Shown: positions 17,046 to 30,335 of the stretch, piece by piece | Layout of the letters: every line of letters starts with the position of its first letter | Position numbering within the stretch: position 1 is the first letter of the stretch | Origin: Myxococcales bacterium | GTDB taxonomy: Bacteria; Myxococcota; Myxococcia; Myxococcales; Myxococcaceae | DNA: 64,000 nt | Direction of reading: 5' to 3' | Assembly: GCA_016191815.1 (NCBI GenBank) | Contig: JACPVI010000063.1 | Coordinates: 41,833 to 105,832, forward strand | Program-made: the position numbers and the translations under genes | Notes under the pieces: model-generated | What the model saw: the letters and a program-made list of their open reading frames with translations, nothing else | What the model was told of the DNA's origin: nothing | Database searches by the model: none

Positions 17046-19093
17046 GACCTCTTCCTCTGCCTTCGCGTGCGCGTCGGCTTTCGTCCTTTCGCAGCAGCGA
17101 CTGCCTTCGGGCGACCCGCCCGTTTCGCCTGCGGCGCGTTGTCGATCCCGAGGTCCTGCATGCGTGGGTCATCGGACGGTGCGCGCAGCTTCACGACGTC
17201 AAGGAACTCCTTGTGCATCGTTTCCGTCGTGGATAGGAGGTTCCCCCACGCGCGGATGTCGAACAACGCGGCGTCCTGATAGGTTTTTGCATGCGCTTCA
17301 TCCCCAGAGCGCACGCGATCCGCGATCAACAGCCCGCGCACCACGGCCCGCTTGTGAGCTGGATCGGTCGACTCCTCCTGCAACTTTCGTCGAAGGAACA
17401 GGACATAGTCTCGCAGTTGGTCGAATTCCTTCCGCCCGACCAGATCTCCTGGACGCTTCGCTTCGACAACATGCGCGGTCTGGTAGCGATCACCAAGGCA
17501 GAAGAAATCGAGGCGACGGGCACCCTCGGCGTCTCCTGCCGAGTCAATCTGGAACTCGTCGGCAACCAGCTTGTCGAGTGACTTCTCGTGGACGAGCATC
17601 GTCCACTTCGGATCGATCAGCCACGGGTGCTCTCGGAGGTAGTCCTGCATGTCGGGCTTCTCGGGGACCTTGTCTCGGATCATTTGCGCGAATTTGCGGA
17701 TGATCTCCACGCGGCCCTTCACGAGGTGGGCCGTGTTGACGGCCTCGAGGATGTCCCACTCCGACAGAACCTCGGCCAACTGGGCAACGTCATCTGCGGA
17801 GGCTGCGTTCAGGCGACGAATGGTGTCGAGGAAGGACCGGTTCGTCAGCGCGTTGTAGGCGAATTCGACCAGCTCGTCGGCGATGTCTTTGCCTTCCTTG
17901 TCCTTGTCGAGCTGTGGGATCGCGACGATGCGGTCGACAACGGCCTTGAAGATCTTCCGATCCTTCTCCGGCAGCTTCTCGGCGAGATCTAGGTATCGCT
18001 GGATCTTCGGGCTCTTCGCCTTGGCCTCTCGTCGTTTGTCGGTCCAGCTTTCAAGGAGCTCGCGGATTTTCTTACGGCCCCAGTCCTTGAGCGGAACGGC
18101 CTGCGGATCTTCCCACCGAACCGTGCCGCGGTCCGTCGCGATCAGGTCGACCGCGTCATCGAGAAAATCCGCCTGCACCTCGCCGGTGAGGTACTGCATG
18201 CCGTGCTGGCCCCAAACGCCCCCGCTCAGATCGAAGAACCACGGAGTCTGCGCCAGCTTGCCGCGGACATAGACAACGAAGCCACGTTGTTCTTCATCGG
18301 GGATCGTGTCCTTGCAGAAGCCGGCCCACCACTGAATCTGCTGGCCGTTGCCGAGATCGGCCGTCTGCCACTTGCCGGGCTTCGAAGGAAAGCGGAACTG
18401 GAACGGGATTTCCTGGCGCGAAATGGGCTTGCCGTTCACGTGCACCGTGAAGTCCTTGGCGAGCACGAGAAGCCTGCGGGCGAGACCGCGCTTGAATTCT
18501 TCCTCGTCGATCGCGCGGCTTATCTTCAGCTGGGACAGCGTAACCGTCGTCCCGGCCTTCTCCTTGACGCCGGAGCCGTCGTCGGAAAGCGCCTCGGGGC
18601 TGTAGCCGTTGGTGTCGGCAAAGCTCTGGCTCTTGGTGAGTGCGGCGAAGTCGAGCGCAAAGTGGGCGAGCTGCTTCTCCTTGACCGTGCGGATTTCGAG
18701 TCGGTCGGCAACGCCAAAGCCGGCAAGCTTGCCGATCCCCTTGCGGCCCTGGACCTTCCGCGGCTTGATCCCGTTGTACGCCTTGGTCCATTCACTCGCG
18801 CCAGCGCGCCGATTCCGTCCGACCGCCAGGTAGGACGCGTTGCACTCCTCGAACGTCATCCCCTGGCCGTCGTCCATGACCACGACTTCGTCAGAAGCCT
18901 CGATGGGTCGACCCGTTGGAATCGTGATCCAGACGTTCCGTGCCATCGCGTCGTACGCGTTGGAGATGAGCTCGGAAATCGCCGGCACCGCGCCCGCATA
19001 CATTTGGAGGCCGAGGTGCTTGAAGAGCTGGCCTGCCACCGTCATCCGGTACGTTCGCGCCTGCACGGTGCCTCGTGTCTTCCTGCTGGCCAT
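17042..19093 (-). CDS. GHKL (MORC/Hsp90-like) ATPase with C-terminal PD-(D/E)xK nuclease-like domain
   Basis: 683 residues from ATG 19093. The N-terminus has the GHKL ATP-binding boxes: ELISNAYDA (N box), VVMDDGQGM (G1), [12 protein letters not shown] (G2), as in MORC, MutL and Hsp90 relatives. The C-terminal region (about 540-640) contains [10 protein letters not shown]...HVVEAKRP, an Asp then Glu-x-Lys pattern typical of PD-(D/E)xK nucleases, then a QLRDYV helix, and ends in a basic tail. Such ATPases next to Dcm and Vsr are known in restriction-like operons; here the fused domain would be the effector. It overlaps dcm by 4 nt. Confidence 0.82.
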   Translation of the reverse strand: MASRKTRGTVQARTYRMTVAGQLFKHLGLQMYAGAVPAISELISNAYDAMARNVWITIPTGRPIEASDEVVVMDDGQGMTFEECNASYLAVGRNRRAGASEWTKAYNGIKPRKVQGRKGIGKLAGFGVADRLEIRTVKEKQLAHFALDFAALTKSQSFADTNGYSPEALSDDGSGVKEKAGTTVTLSQLKISRAIDEEEFKRGLARRLLVLAKDFTVHVNGKPISRQEIPFQFRFPSKPGKWQTADLGNGQQIQWWAGFCKDTIPDEEQRGFVVYVRGKLAQTPWFFDLSGGVWGQHGMQYLTGEVQADFLDDAVDLIATDRGTVRWEDPQAVPLKDWGRKKIRELLESWTDKRREAKAKSPKIQRYLDLAEKLPEKDRKIFKAVVDRIVAIPQLDKDKEGKDIADELVEFAYNALTNRSFLDTIRRLNAASADDVAQLAEVLSEWDILEAVNTAHLVKGRVEIIRKFAQMIRDKVPEKPDMQDYLREHPWLIDPKWTMLVHEKSLDKLVADEFQIDSAGDAEGARRLDFFCLGDRYQTAHVVEAKRPGDLVGRKEFDQLRDYVLFLRRKLQEESTDPAHKRAVVRGLLIADRVRSGDEAHAKTYQDAALFDIRAWGNLLSTTETMHKEFLDVVKLRAPSDDPRMQDLGIDNAPQAKRAGRPKAVAAAKGRKPTRTRRQRKRS

Positions 19094-19220
19094 GATCACG
19101 GCGCTCTCTCGTGAAAGTTCCTGCCTCGGACCCTCAACAAGTAAACGTCTGGAACACGGTCGTCTGGGGACATCCTGAACGTCGGGAGCGACGCTCGCTC
19201 GGGTGTGGTTCGGCGGCCGC

Positions 19221-22200
19221 TCATTCGCTCTCAAACCCGTGGGTGTCGAACTTGAGCGTCCGGCTGTTCTCGGTGACCGTTCGGACGACGTTCTCGGGCA
19301 CCCCGGCGGGCACCTCAGCCTCGATCTCCAGGGTGACCTTGACCTGCGCGCCCACAAGACCGCCGAGGTGCGTGATGACCTCGTCGGCTACCTTGCTGGC
19401 GTCGCGGCCGACCCTCGTGGCGTCGAGCGTCACGGTGCCGTGGAACCGCCTGGGCCGTGCCGGTGTGGGCGATGCTCCGGGCGTCCCCGGCGACGCGCCA
19501 GCGGGCTGACCGGATGGCGGACCCAACACGGCGGTGGAGGCACCGGCGGCTTGTCCCGCCGTACCGGCCGGCGCCGCGGCGCGCTCGGCATCGACCTGCC
19601 GGCGCACCGCATCGGGCTTGACCAGCAAGCACTGCGAGTCCGCCTCGACCCTGTTGACGTGACGCCCGAACTGGAGCCCGCGGTACCGCGCGCCGGCCTC
19701 GTCGTAGCTGTCGGCGAAGGCGAAGGAGTCGTGCTCCCAGGTGAGCAGGCCGAGACCGCTCCGGATCGCCTCGACGAGCACCGAGGGCTCCTGCAACCGC
19801 GGCAGGTAGAGGTAGCGAGAGAAGTCGTCGACGAGCTGCTTGATCGTGACGTGGTCGCCGCGCCACAGGGGCACGCGGTCGAGCTCCATGCGGAGCCGTG
19901 AGGCGGCGAAGCTCGTGACCAGCAGCTCGTCGTTCTTGAGCTTCTTGCTGGCGCGCACGGCGAGCGCGTCCTGTCCCGAGAGACGGAACGCTTGCCACTC
20001 GACCGACGCCTGCGGGGTGCTCTGCGTGGGAACGAGCAGCCACTGGTAGGCTTCGGGAAGCCTAGCGTCGACGACGCCGTCGGCGGCCCCCTGCTGCGTC
20101 TCGGCCTGCTTCACCTGGTGAGGCGATAGGTCCAGGTTGTTCTGCTCGGCGACGATGGACTCCCACGCGAGGTAGCGGCGCACCGCTTCGTCGAGGTCCT
20201 GCAGGCGCGTCTTGTCCACCGCGAGGAAGACCAGCGTGTTGCCGAAGAGTCGGGGCGCGCTGCCCCGCGAGGCGAGGATTGCCTTCGCGGCCGCCTCGGC
20301 CGGGCTGTTCGGCTCCTTGCTGTAGGGGTGATCGACGCCGAGCACGACCAGGCGCGCGTCGAGGTCGTCCGGTACGTCCTGACCGGACCGGGGCAGCGGG
20401 TGGACCCGGCTGAAATCGCCCGTCTTGCGAAGGTCGGCACGCAGGCGTTTCTCGAGCTCCTGCACCACCTTGTCGGGATCGCGCTTGAGCTGCTCGGCGC
20501 GGTCCTCGGCGAGCTTCGTGACCGTGGGCTGCGTCGAATACCAATAGCGGGGGCCGTCCTGGTACAGGTACGTGGCAGCCCCGGCGAGCCGCCGCAGCGC
20601 GTCGCCGAAGACCGCGGGCGACTCGCCCGGCATCACGCACCCGAGTCGCACGCGCCGATCCTCGATGCCGCGGTTGGCAGCGGTGGGCGTGGGCGCCGAG
20701 CCCAGGTAGATCGCGCGCGCCACGCGCCGGCAGGCAGCGAACTTGCCGAGATTAGGGACCTCGCCATCCAGCCGCAGCGGCAGCGAGTTGGGGCCGTCCA
20801 CATCCTTCTCGATGACCGGGATCCAGTTGTCGGAGAGGTAGCGCGTGAGCTCGAACAGCACTCGCGGATCGTCGATCGGGATGTTCGACGGCAGAATCAG
20901 CGGGTTGCGGTCGCCCTTCTCCCACAGGCTGTGAATCACCGCCGCCATCAGCCGCAGCACGCCGCGGGTGCGCTGGAACTTCACCAGCGTGGACCAGTCG
21001 GTGTAGAGGCGGTCGAACACCTCGGGGTGGATGGGGTACGCGGCGCGCAGGCGCTTCTCGTAGTCGGCATCGCGGCACTCGATCGGGAACTCCTGGTGCT
21101 GCGTGCGATAGATCTCGTAGAACTCGCGGGCCACGGTGTCGCGGGCCACGAACTGCGTCTGATCGATGAGAGGCTCGAAGAGACGGCGGCGCACGATCTC
21201 GAAGCCCTCCTCGGCGCTCGCCGGACGCCACGAGGACTCGACGCGTCCGATCACGTTGCGGAGGCGATCGAGCGCCTCGCGGCCACGCTGCCCGCCGACC
21301 TCCGAGTCGTCGGCCTGCGTGTGCGGCGAGCCCACGGTGTCCGAGGCGGGCAGGCTGATGACGAGCAGGCAGTTCTTCGCGAGCTTGGCGGACTCGGTGA
21401 GCGCCTGGGCGAAGGAGAACTGCGTCTCGAAGCTCCCCGCCGGCAGATCGCTCTGGTCGTGGAGCTGCCGCGCGTAGGCCACCCACTCGTCGATGAGCAC
21501 GAGGCACGGCCCGTACTCCTTGAACAGCTCGCGCAGCACGTCCCCGGGGCTCGTGGCCTTCTCGTCGTCCGCACGCACACGCTCGAAGGCCTTCTTCCCG
21601 CCGAGTTGCCAGGCCAGCTCGCCCCACAGCGTACGGACCACGGTGCCGTCGGGCTTCTTCACGGGGTTGCCCGGTGAGATCTTGTTTCCGACCAGGACGA
21701 CCCGCCGCGCCGTCGGAAGCTTCGACGCGCCGGCATCCGCCAGCACGCCATCGACGCCCACGAGCTCGCCTTGCGAGGTGCCCGAGACGAGGTGGTAGAG
21801 CGCGAGCATCGAGTGGGTCTTGCCGCCGCCGAAGTTGGTCTGGAGCTGCACGACCGGATCGCCGCCCTTGCCCGCGAGGCGCTCGACCGCCCCGACGAGC
21901 AGACGCTTCAGGCTCTCCGTGAGATACGTGCGACGAAAGAACTCGGCGGGGTTCTTGTACTCATCGGTCCCTTCGCCCACGTGCACCTGCCACAGGTCGG
22001 CCGCGAACTCGGCCTGCTGGTAGCGCCCGCTCGCCACGTCCTTGTGCGGCGTGATCACTTCGCGCCAGGGCTTCAGGTTCCCCGTGGCCTGACTCTCGAT
22101 GGCAGTGCCCGCGCTCTTCCGCTTCTCGGTCCGCACCTGCTCGTCGAATCGCACGCGCAGGAGCTCCATTTTCAGCTTCTCGGCTTCCTGTGCCTCCGGC

Positions 22201-22571
22201 GCAGAGACCGCGGTCAGGAGCCGGCCACCGGAATCGAGCGCCCGGTAGGCGTCGTCGCTCGAGAAGGTCTGCTGGTGCGCCCACTTGTTGCGCACGTCCT
22301 GCAGCTCTCTCACGAGGGTTCGCTCCGCCGGCCCGAGCGTTCGCCGGAAGACATCGTTCCATGCCTCCCACATCAGTTTCAGCAGCGCGGCCGCGTCCCA
22401 CTTGGCGAGGGGCTTGTCGGAGAGGAGCCGGTCCTCCCCCATCAGCCGCGTCGCCTGCGCGCGCGCCTGGTCCTTGTAGACGTTCTTGAGCTCGCGCTCG
22501 ATGAATGGGGCCAGACCCAGCTTGACCAGGTCCATGGCCTTGCCGACGCGCTCGTGGTTCGTCATCGCCAT
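19221..22571 (-). CDS. DUF499 P-loop ATPase with N-terminal Swt1-type HEPN domain (cassette 2)
   Basis: 1116 residues. Residues 1-140 resemble the Swt1-type HEPN domain (MDLVKLGLAPFIERELK) with the HEPN ribonuclease motif R-x4-H (Arg94-His99, RNKWAH). The DUF499 core follows: WREVITPHKD, NPAEFFRRTYLT, QTNFGGGKTHS (Walker A Lys251), VLIDEWVAYARQL (Walker B). An Ala/Gly/Pro-rich linker (about 985-1020) precedes a C-terminal 90-residue domain. HEPN domains of this type often act as RNases or RNA binders, so this copy may carry an effector that cassette 1 lacks. It starts 3 nt after the methyltransferase stop. Confidence 0.88.
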   Translation of the reverse strand: MAMTNHERVGKAMDLVKLGLAPFIERELKNVYKDQARAQATRLMGEDRLLSDKPLAKWDAAALLKLMWEAWNDVFRRTLGPAERTLVRELQDVRNKWAHQQTFSSDDAYRALDSGGRLLTAVSAPEAQEAEKLKMELLRVRFDEQVRTEKRKSAGTAIESQATGNLKPWREVITPHKDVASGRYQQAEFAADLWQVHVGEGTDEYKNPAEFFRRTYLTESLKRLLVGAVERLAGKGGDPVVQLQTNFGGGKTHSMLALYHLVSGTSQGELVGVDGVLADAGASKLPTARRVVLVGNKISPGNPVKKPDGTVVRTLWGELAWQLGGKKAFERVRADDEKATSPGDVLRELFKEYGPCLVLIDEWVAYARQLHDQSDLPAGSFETQFSFAQALTESAKLAKNCLLVISLPASDTVGSPHTQADDSEVGGQRGREALDRLRNVIGRVESSWRPASAEEGFEIVRRRLFEPLIDQTQFVARDTVAREFYEIYRTQHQEFPIECRDADYEKRLRAAYPIHPEVFDRLYTDWSTLVKFQRTRGVLRLMAAVIHSLWEKGDRNPLILPSNIPIDDPRVLFELTRYLSDNWIPVIEKDVDGPNSLPLRLDGEVPNLGKFAACRRVARAIYLGSAPTPTAANRGIEDRRVRLGCVMPGESPAVFGDALRRLAGAATYLYQDGPRYWYSTQPTVTKLAEDRAEQLKRDPDKVVQELEKRLRADLRKTGDFSRVHPLPRSGQDVPDDLDARLVVLGVDHPYSKEPNSPAEAAAKAILASRGSAPRLFGNTLVFLAVDKTRLQDLDEAVRRYLAWESIVAEQNNLDLSPHQVKQAETQQGAADGVVDARLPEAYQWLLVPTQSTPQASVEWQAFRLSGQDALAVRASKKLKNDELLVTSFAASRLRMELDRVPLWRGDHVTIKQLVDDFSRYLYLPRLQEPSVLVEAIRSGLGLLTWEHDSFAFADSYDEAGARYRGLQFGRHVNRVEADSQCLLVKPDAVRRQVDAERAAAPAGTAGQAAGASTAVLGPPSGQPAGASPGTPGASPTPARPRRFHGTVTLDATRVGRDASKVADEVITHLGGLVGAQVKVTLEIEAEVPAGVPENVVRTVTENSRTLKFDTHGFESE

Positions 22572-22574
22572 GGG

Positions 22575-25468
<2,894 letters not shown>

Positions 25469-25472
<4 letters not shown>

Positions 25473-26104
25473 GCGCCTCGCGCCTCCAGGTACAAGAGAC
25501 TCCTCGCGTCCAGCCCGCGCCGGATCTCTTCCAGCATGGCGGCGGTCGGTGCGTTCAGACGACGATCACCAATGAAGGACTCGAAGTGCTCTTCGTAGAA
25601 GCGGGAGATGCTCCGCGAATAAAGCTCATGCGGATTGCGCTGGCCCGAAGAGACAATCGCGATGGCAGGCACTACTGCCACGCCGTCACGGGAGTACAGG
25701 AAGACGAACGAGTCGGGCGTTTGCTTGAGCATCAGATCGCACTGCGCCTGCATCCGCTCGAATTCCACCTTGGAGATGGGCTGGCCCGGCTCGATCAGCT
25801 TCGCCTGCGCAAGGAAACCCTTCTTCACGTTGAAATCTGGAAGGTCCACCGATAGTACGCCTGCGAAATCAGCGCCGTGGCGGTGTTCCTGCGCGTTGCG
25901 CCCTCGGTCTGTGAGCGTCTTCGCCGTCCAAGTCACACCCTTCACCCTGTAGTCGCGCATAGCTTCTTCGATCGCACCGAGCATTCGGTCGGTGAAGGCG
26001 GGCTCCTGCTCAACGCGACCCTCTCGGAGCGCCTCAGAAGCACGTTCAACCGCGCCCCCTACGTGAGCGGCTGCGGCGCGGACGATCGCCAATTCGCGGA
26101 TCAT
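25469..26104 (-). CDS. Small restriction-endonuclease-like protein of cassette 2
   Basis: 211 residues, ATG 26104, overlapping the helicase stop by 4 nt and the methyltransferase start by 4 nt. [15 protein letters not shown]...GFLAQAKL (about residues 79-105) reads as an Asp strand followed by Q-x-K, the (D)-(E/Q)xK layout of PD-(D/E)xK nucleases, with a helix [12 protein letters not shown] after it and [10 protein letters not shown] as the next strand. It is plausible as the cutting subunit of the cassette. It is not detectably the same family as the small protein of cassette 1 (8083-8676). Confidence 0.65.
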
Positions 26105-29100
26105 CGTGGCGCCTCCGCTCGCGCGAGGAGCTCGGCGAAGTCGTAGTTCACGCTGGTCACGCCGAAGTCTGGCTCGCGCCGGAACGGGCGACGCACGTAG
26201 TGGACTCGGTGCGAGCCATCGGTGATGAACTCGACGATGGCGAGGATGAAGTCGTCGGGCTTGTTCAGCGAGTAGAGGATCTCGTTCTTGGTGACCGTGA
26301 TGGTATCCGCGCGCTCGTCGCGGCCCTTGACCTCGAGGAAGCGGAGCTTCCCTGTCCGGCCGTCGGTGCTCTCGATGTCGTAGCCGAGCTTGTCGAACTC
26401 GCGGTCGACGGGATTGAACCCGAGCCGGCGTTCGACTTCCATCACGATGGCGCGCGCACGCGCGGCGACTGCCTGCAAGTCCACGGTCGTCGCCGATTTC
26501 CCCGGCAGCGGGCGCCCCGTCATGGCGGTGACGAGACCCATCGGCACGACGATCAGGCCACCGAGCGCAACGGGCGGCAGGGCCGAGACCTGCGCTTCCA
26601 GGTCGAGTTGCTCCATGCGCTTCTGCAGCCGCCCCTGGAGATCGTCGGCCCGGCGACGCGCTTCCTGGGAGTTGAGGCGCGCGTTCGGCTTGCCGGCCTG
26701 CTCCTGGAGCCGGAGCTGTTCGGCGCGGTGGTCCCAGTAACCGATCTCCTTCGTCAGCCGGTCCTTGACCGCGGCACGCGCCTTGTCGATCCACGTGAGG
26801 CGCCGGCCACGGACCTCTTGGAGGTGCTCCGGCACCACGTGCGCGATCGCGTGACTGAGCGCCTTCTGCTCGACCTCCCGGGTGATCCAGCCGGACTCGG
26901 TCCGGTCCAGGATCGCCTGGACGGTGGGCTCGTCCTCGCGGAGCGGGCGGTAGTCGAGGTACGGCGCGTAGTTCAGGTGGCGCGCGGTTCCCGTGGCGTC
27001 GAGTTCGACGTACAGCATCCGCTTCGAGATGGTCCGCCGGTCTCCGGTGCGCGTGACGCTCGCGTCCTGGATGGCGTGCTCCAGGTAGAAGAGCACGCGA
27101 GGCTCCGTGCCAGGGTCGCGCTCGTCGACCAGCACCGTCCCCCGGCGCAAGAGGTCGCGGTGTCGCTCCAGCGTGAGATCGAGCGTGGCGTCGAGGAGCG
27201 GGTGGCCGGGGCAGACGAAGGCCGCGAGCGGTTGCCCCTGCGGGGCGATGACCGACTTCTCGAACACGATGCGCTCGTACCGCGCCAGGACCGGCTCGCC
27301 CATGCCGACGAGGCGGTCTCGGGTGCGGACCGGCGCAGGAACGTGCCCCACCTCGAAGCGGCGTGGCTCGCGCTGCTTCACGGTGCCACCGAGTTGCTTG
27401 AACGCCTCGAGGAAGAACGACTCGATGTAGTGGGGCTGCAGGCGGCGCGCTTCGGCGCGCTCCATGTCCTCGCGCACGCGCTGGAGACGGCTCGCGTCCA
27501 TCCCATCGTGCACGAGCGCCCGCTCCTCGAGCAGGTCCTGGATCTTCCCGCGGTCGACCGCGTTGGTGATGGCCTGCGTCAGGCGCGCGCGCACCTCCGG
27601 CTTCTCGCCGTAGCGGACGGCCTCGATGAGGAGCTCGCGCAGCGGCCTTCCCTCGAACTGAAGCTTGCCGAGCACGTCGAACACCTGCCCACCGAGGGCC
27701 TTGCGGGCCTCCTCGATCTTCTCGAGCAGCGTGTGGTAGACGTCGCCTTCGCGCGTTTCCGCGGCGACGAGGTTCCACAGGTGACAGACCTCGGTCTGGC
27801 CGATGCGGTGGATGCGTCCGAACCGCTGCTCGATCCGATTCGGGTTCCAGGGCAGGTCGTAGTTGACCATCAGGTGGGCGCGCTGAAGGTTGATTCCTTC
27901 GCCGGCGGCGTCGGTCGCGAGCAGCACCTGAACCTCGGGATCGTGGAGGAAGGCCTCCTGGGCCTTGCGGCGCTCTTCGCGGCCCAAGCTCCCGTGGATG
28001 ACGACGACCGCTTCCTTGCGACCGAGCAGCGTGGTGACGCGGTCCTCGAGGTAGTTCAGCGTGTCCCGATGCTCGGTGAAGACGACGAGCTTCTGCCGCG
28101 GTGAGGGCGTGGGCTTCGGGATCACGTTGCCGTAGGGCGTGGTCGATTCGGCAACGCGGAGCCCGAGTCCGGCTGGGGTGAAGATCTCGGAGAGGAGGTT
28201 CGCGAGCTCGCGCCACTTGCGATCCTCAGCGCCGCGCCGAACCGAGATCGCCAGCGACTCCAGGCGGCCGAGGGTCGCGATCTCCGCCTTCAGCTCGTCG
28301 ATGGTGCGCGCGGCCGTCGCCTGGTCGAGAACCTGCTCCTCGGCGGCCTCGACCTCGTTGTCCGGCGCCTCCTCGAGGTCCTCGAAGTCCTCGGCGTCGA
28401 GCGCAGGCGCGGCCGCCGCGAGCGCCGACGCCACCGCGCCCCGCTGCAGGACCTCCATCTCGCGCAGGCGCTTCTCCAGCCGCTCGCGACGCCTGCGCAG
28501 GGACTGGTAGATCGCCTCGGGCGACGAGGCGAGCCGTCGCTGGAGGATCGTCAGCGCGAAGCCCACCGTGCCCGCGCGCTTGTCGTTCTCGAGCGCCTCG
28601 GCGCGGTTGAATTCCTCGCGCACGTAGTCGGTGACTTCCTTGTAGAGCCGCGCCTCCGGGTCGGAGAGCTTGTAGGGGACCGCGTACGCGATGCGCTCGG
28701 GGAAGAGCGGCGTCCCGTCGAACTTGACCAGTGTCTCCTTCACCATGCGCCGCATGAGGTCCGAGACGTCGGCGACATGGACACCGTCGCGGAAGCGCCC
28801 CTCGAACCGGTCGCCGTCGAGCAGCGCCATGAAGAGCTGGAAGTCCTCCTCCTTCCCGTTGTGCGGCGTCGCCGTCATCAAGAGGAAGTGGCGCGTCGTC
28901 CCCGAGAGGAGCTGGCCGAGCTTGTAGCGCTTCGTGTACTTGATCTCGCCGCCGAAGATCGTGGCCGACAGCTTGTGGGCCTCGTCGCAGACCACCAAGT
29001 CCCAGCGGCAGTCGGGCGCGTTGAGCTTCGCCTGGACATCCTCGTTGCGCGAGAGCTTGTCGAGGCGGGCGATGACCAGATTGTTCTCGAGGAACCAGTT

Positions 29101-29679
29101 GCCCGTCCGCGCCGCTTCGAGCTTGTCGGTCGTGAGGATCTCGAAGGGCAACTGGAAGCGGCGGTAGAGCTCGTCCTGCCACTGCTCCGCGAGGCTTCCC
29201 GGGCACACGACGATGCAGCGGTGGAGATCGCCTCGGGCGATGAGCTCCTTGATCAAGAGGCCCGCCATGATCGTCTTGCCCGCGCCCGGGTCGTCCGCGA
29301 GCAGGAAGCGGAGCGGCTGGCGCAGGAGCATCGACTCGTAGACGGCCATGATCTGGTGCGGCAGCGGATCCACGAGCGAGGTGTGGACCGCGAGGACGGG
29401 GTCGAAGAGGTGCGCGAGACGGATGCGGTGTGCCTCCGACACGAGGCGGAACAGCGCGCCGTCGCCATCGAAGCTCCACGGGCGCCCTTGCTCCACGACC
29501 TCGAGGCGCGGCTCGTCGTGGCGGTAGAGGAGCTGGTTGGCGATGCGGCCCGCCGGGTCCTTGTACGTGAGCTCGAGCGCCTCGGAGCCGAACCACTGCA
29601 CGCCGACAATGGACACCATGCAGTCGGGCAGGATGCCGCGGACGACGGCGTTGGGCCGAAGGTCTTCGAGCTTGATCAT
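26101..29679 (-). CDS. SNF2-like helicase with C-terminal DUF3883 domain (cassette 2)
   Basis: 1192 residues from ATG 29679 (MIKLEDLRPN aligns with MKVSDLKPG of the cassette 1 helicase; the frame is open 33 codons further upstream but without a ribosome site). DPGAGKT (Lys135), DEAH, TATPHNGKEEDF, ATDAAGEGINLQ and RFGRIHRIGQ are the helicase motifs. The C-terminal domain LGYDIES...LRFLEVKG (Glu1116) with TITVTKNEI and VHYVRRPF is a textbook DUF3883. An Ala/Glu-rich insertion lies near 430-470. Head of cassette 2 after the HTH gene (40-nt gap). Confidence 0.9.
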   Translation of the reverse strand: MIKLEDLRPNAVVRGILPDCMVSIVGVQWFGSEALELTYKDPAGRIANQLLYRHDEPRLEVVEQGRPWSFDGDGALFRLVSEAHRIRLAHLFDPVLAVHTSLVDPLPHQIMAVYESMLLRQPLRFLLADDPGAGKTIMAGLLIKELIARGDLHRCIVVCPGSLAEQWQDELYRRFQLPFEILTTDKLEAARTGNWFLENNLVIARLDKLSRNEDVQAKLNAPDCRWDLVVCDEAHKLSATIFGGEIKYTKRYKLGQLLSGTTRHFLLMTATPHNGKEEDFQLFMALLDGDRFEGRFRDGVHVADVSDLMRRMVKETLVKFDGTPLFPERIAYAVPYKLSDPEARLYKEVTDYVREEFNRAEALENDKRAGTVGFALTILQRRLASSPEAIYQSLRRRRERLEKRLREMEVLQRGAVASALAAAAPALDAEDFEDLEEAPDNEVEAAEEQVLDQATAARTIDELKAEIATLGRLESLAISVRRGAEDRKWRELANLLSEIFTPAGLGLRVAESTTPYGNVIPKPTPSPRQKLVVFTEHRDTLNYLEDRVTTLLGRKEAVVVIHGSLGREERRKAQEAFLHDPEVQVLLATDAAGEGINLQRAHLMVNYDLPWNPNRIEQRFGRIHRIGQTEVCHLWNLVAAETREGDVYHTLLEKIEEARKALGGQVFDVLGKLQFEGRPLRELLIEAVRYGEKPEVRARLTQAITNAVDRGKIQDLLEERALVHDGMDASRLQRVREDMERAEARRLQPHYIESFFLEAFKQLGGTVKQREPRRFEVGHVPAPVRTRDRLVGMGEPVLARYERIVFEKSVIAPQGQPLAAFVCPGHPLLDATLDLTLERHRDLLRRGTVLVDERDPGTEPRVLFYLEHAIQDASVTRTGDRRTISKRMLYVELDATGTARHLNYAPYLDYRPLREDEPTVQAILDRTESGWITREVEQKALSHAIAHVVPEHLQEVRGRRLTWIDKARAAVKDRLTKEIGYWDHRAEQLRLQEQAGKPNARLNSQEARRRADDLQGRLQKRMEQLDLEAQVSALPPVALGGLIVVPMGLVTAMTGRPLPGKSATTVDLQAVAARARAIVMEVERRLGFNPVDREFDKLGYDIESTDGRTGKLRFLEVKGRDERADTITVTKNEILYSLNKPDDFILAIVEFITDGSHRVHYVRRPFRREPDFGVTSVNYDFAELLARAEAPR

Positions 29680-29719
29680 GCCGGGCGGTTTCCTGGCGTT
29701 GGCATCAGATCGCTCGCGT

Positions 29720-29953
29720 TCACTTCGCATCCTTCCGGCCTGGGGTCTCCGTGGGCGCAGCGGCTCCACGCTCATCACGGGTGGCGAGCTTTCGGCGCTC
29801 GATCCACGCGTCGATGTCGTCCTTCTTGAACCGCCACGTGCCGGCGACCTTGAATCCGGGCAGCTCGCCCCGCTGGGCGAGGCGGTAGACAGTCTTCTCG
29901 TCGACGTTCAAGTAGCGCGCGACATCGTGGACCGTCATCGAAGGCGAGGTCAC
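29720..29953 (-). CDS. Small excisionase/MerR-type HTH protein of cassette 2
   Basis: 77 residues from GTG 29953, chosen because GAGGAGG lies 5-6 nt upstream and because the protein then aligns end to end with the cassette 1 regulator (1499-1729): MTVHDVARYLNVDEKTVYRLAQ, then GFKVAGTWRFKKDDIDAWIERRK. It is probably the cassette's own regulator. The open frame continues upstream to 30097 but that extension is Pro/Arg-rich and has no support. Confidence 0.85.
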   Translation of the reverse strand: MTSPSMTVHDVARYLNVDEKTVYRLAQRGELPGFKVAGTWRFKKDDIDAWIERRKLATRDERGAAAPTETPGRKDAK

Positions 29954-30335
29954 CGCCACCTCCTCTGCGTGGGCAGCTGGCACAAGGCGGTCCAAGATCG
30001 GCCAAACTGGTCCAGGCGTCAAGACCGGTTCGCCGAGCCGACCGCGCACGGGGCGCCGGTGGCCCGCGGTCGGGCGCCAGGCTGGGCAACGTGGCAACGG
30101 GCAACGGGCGCCGCCGTCAGCGGCGGGCGCGGAGACCGAGATCGGCCGGCGACGCGCCAGCCCTCACGAGCGACGACTGAACTGAAGTCCAGACGCTTGA
30201 CGCCGAGGTTCTGGCGCGGCGCGCCACAGGCGGAGGGGTCGCCGTGGAGCACGATAGCCGAGACGGCTCGCAGGCGTCCGAGGCGGGGCGCTACTATGAC
30301 TCGACAAAGATAACGAATACCGTTACCTTTCACGA
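29954..30335. other. Divergent intergenic region between cassette 2 and abiE
   Basis: 382 bp with no believable gene. It must hold the divergent promoters of the cassette 2 HTH (minus) and the abiE pair (plus). On the minus strand a TTGACG (30022-30017) with a weak GATCTT 17 nt downstream is a possible promoter. The repeated TGGACC/TTGGCC words near 30000-30015 could be regulator sites. Confidence 0.4.
30311..30325. promoter_or_regulatory. Inverted repeat, candidate AbiEi operator
   Basis: TAACG (30311-30315) and CGTTA (30321-30325) flank AATAC, 10 bp before the abiEi start. AbiEi antitoxins are known to autoregulate by binding inverted repeats upstream of their operon, so this is the natural candidate site. 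Confidence 0.5.

Noticed and set aside
26200..28104. Long plus-strand frame (634 codons) across the cassette 2 helicase
   Set aside because: Exactly antisense to DUF3883 and helicase motifs; no ribosome site or domain.
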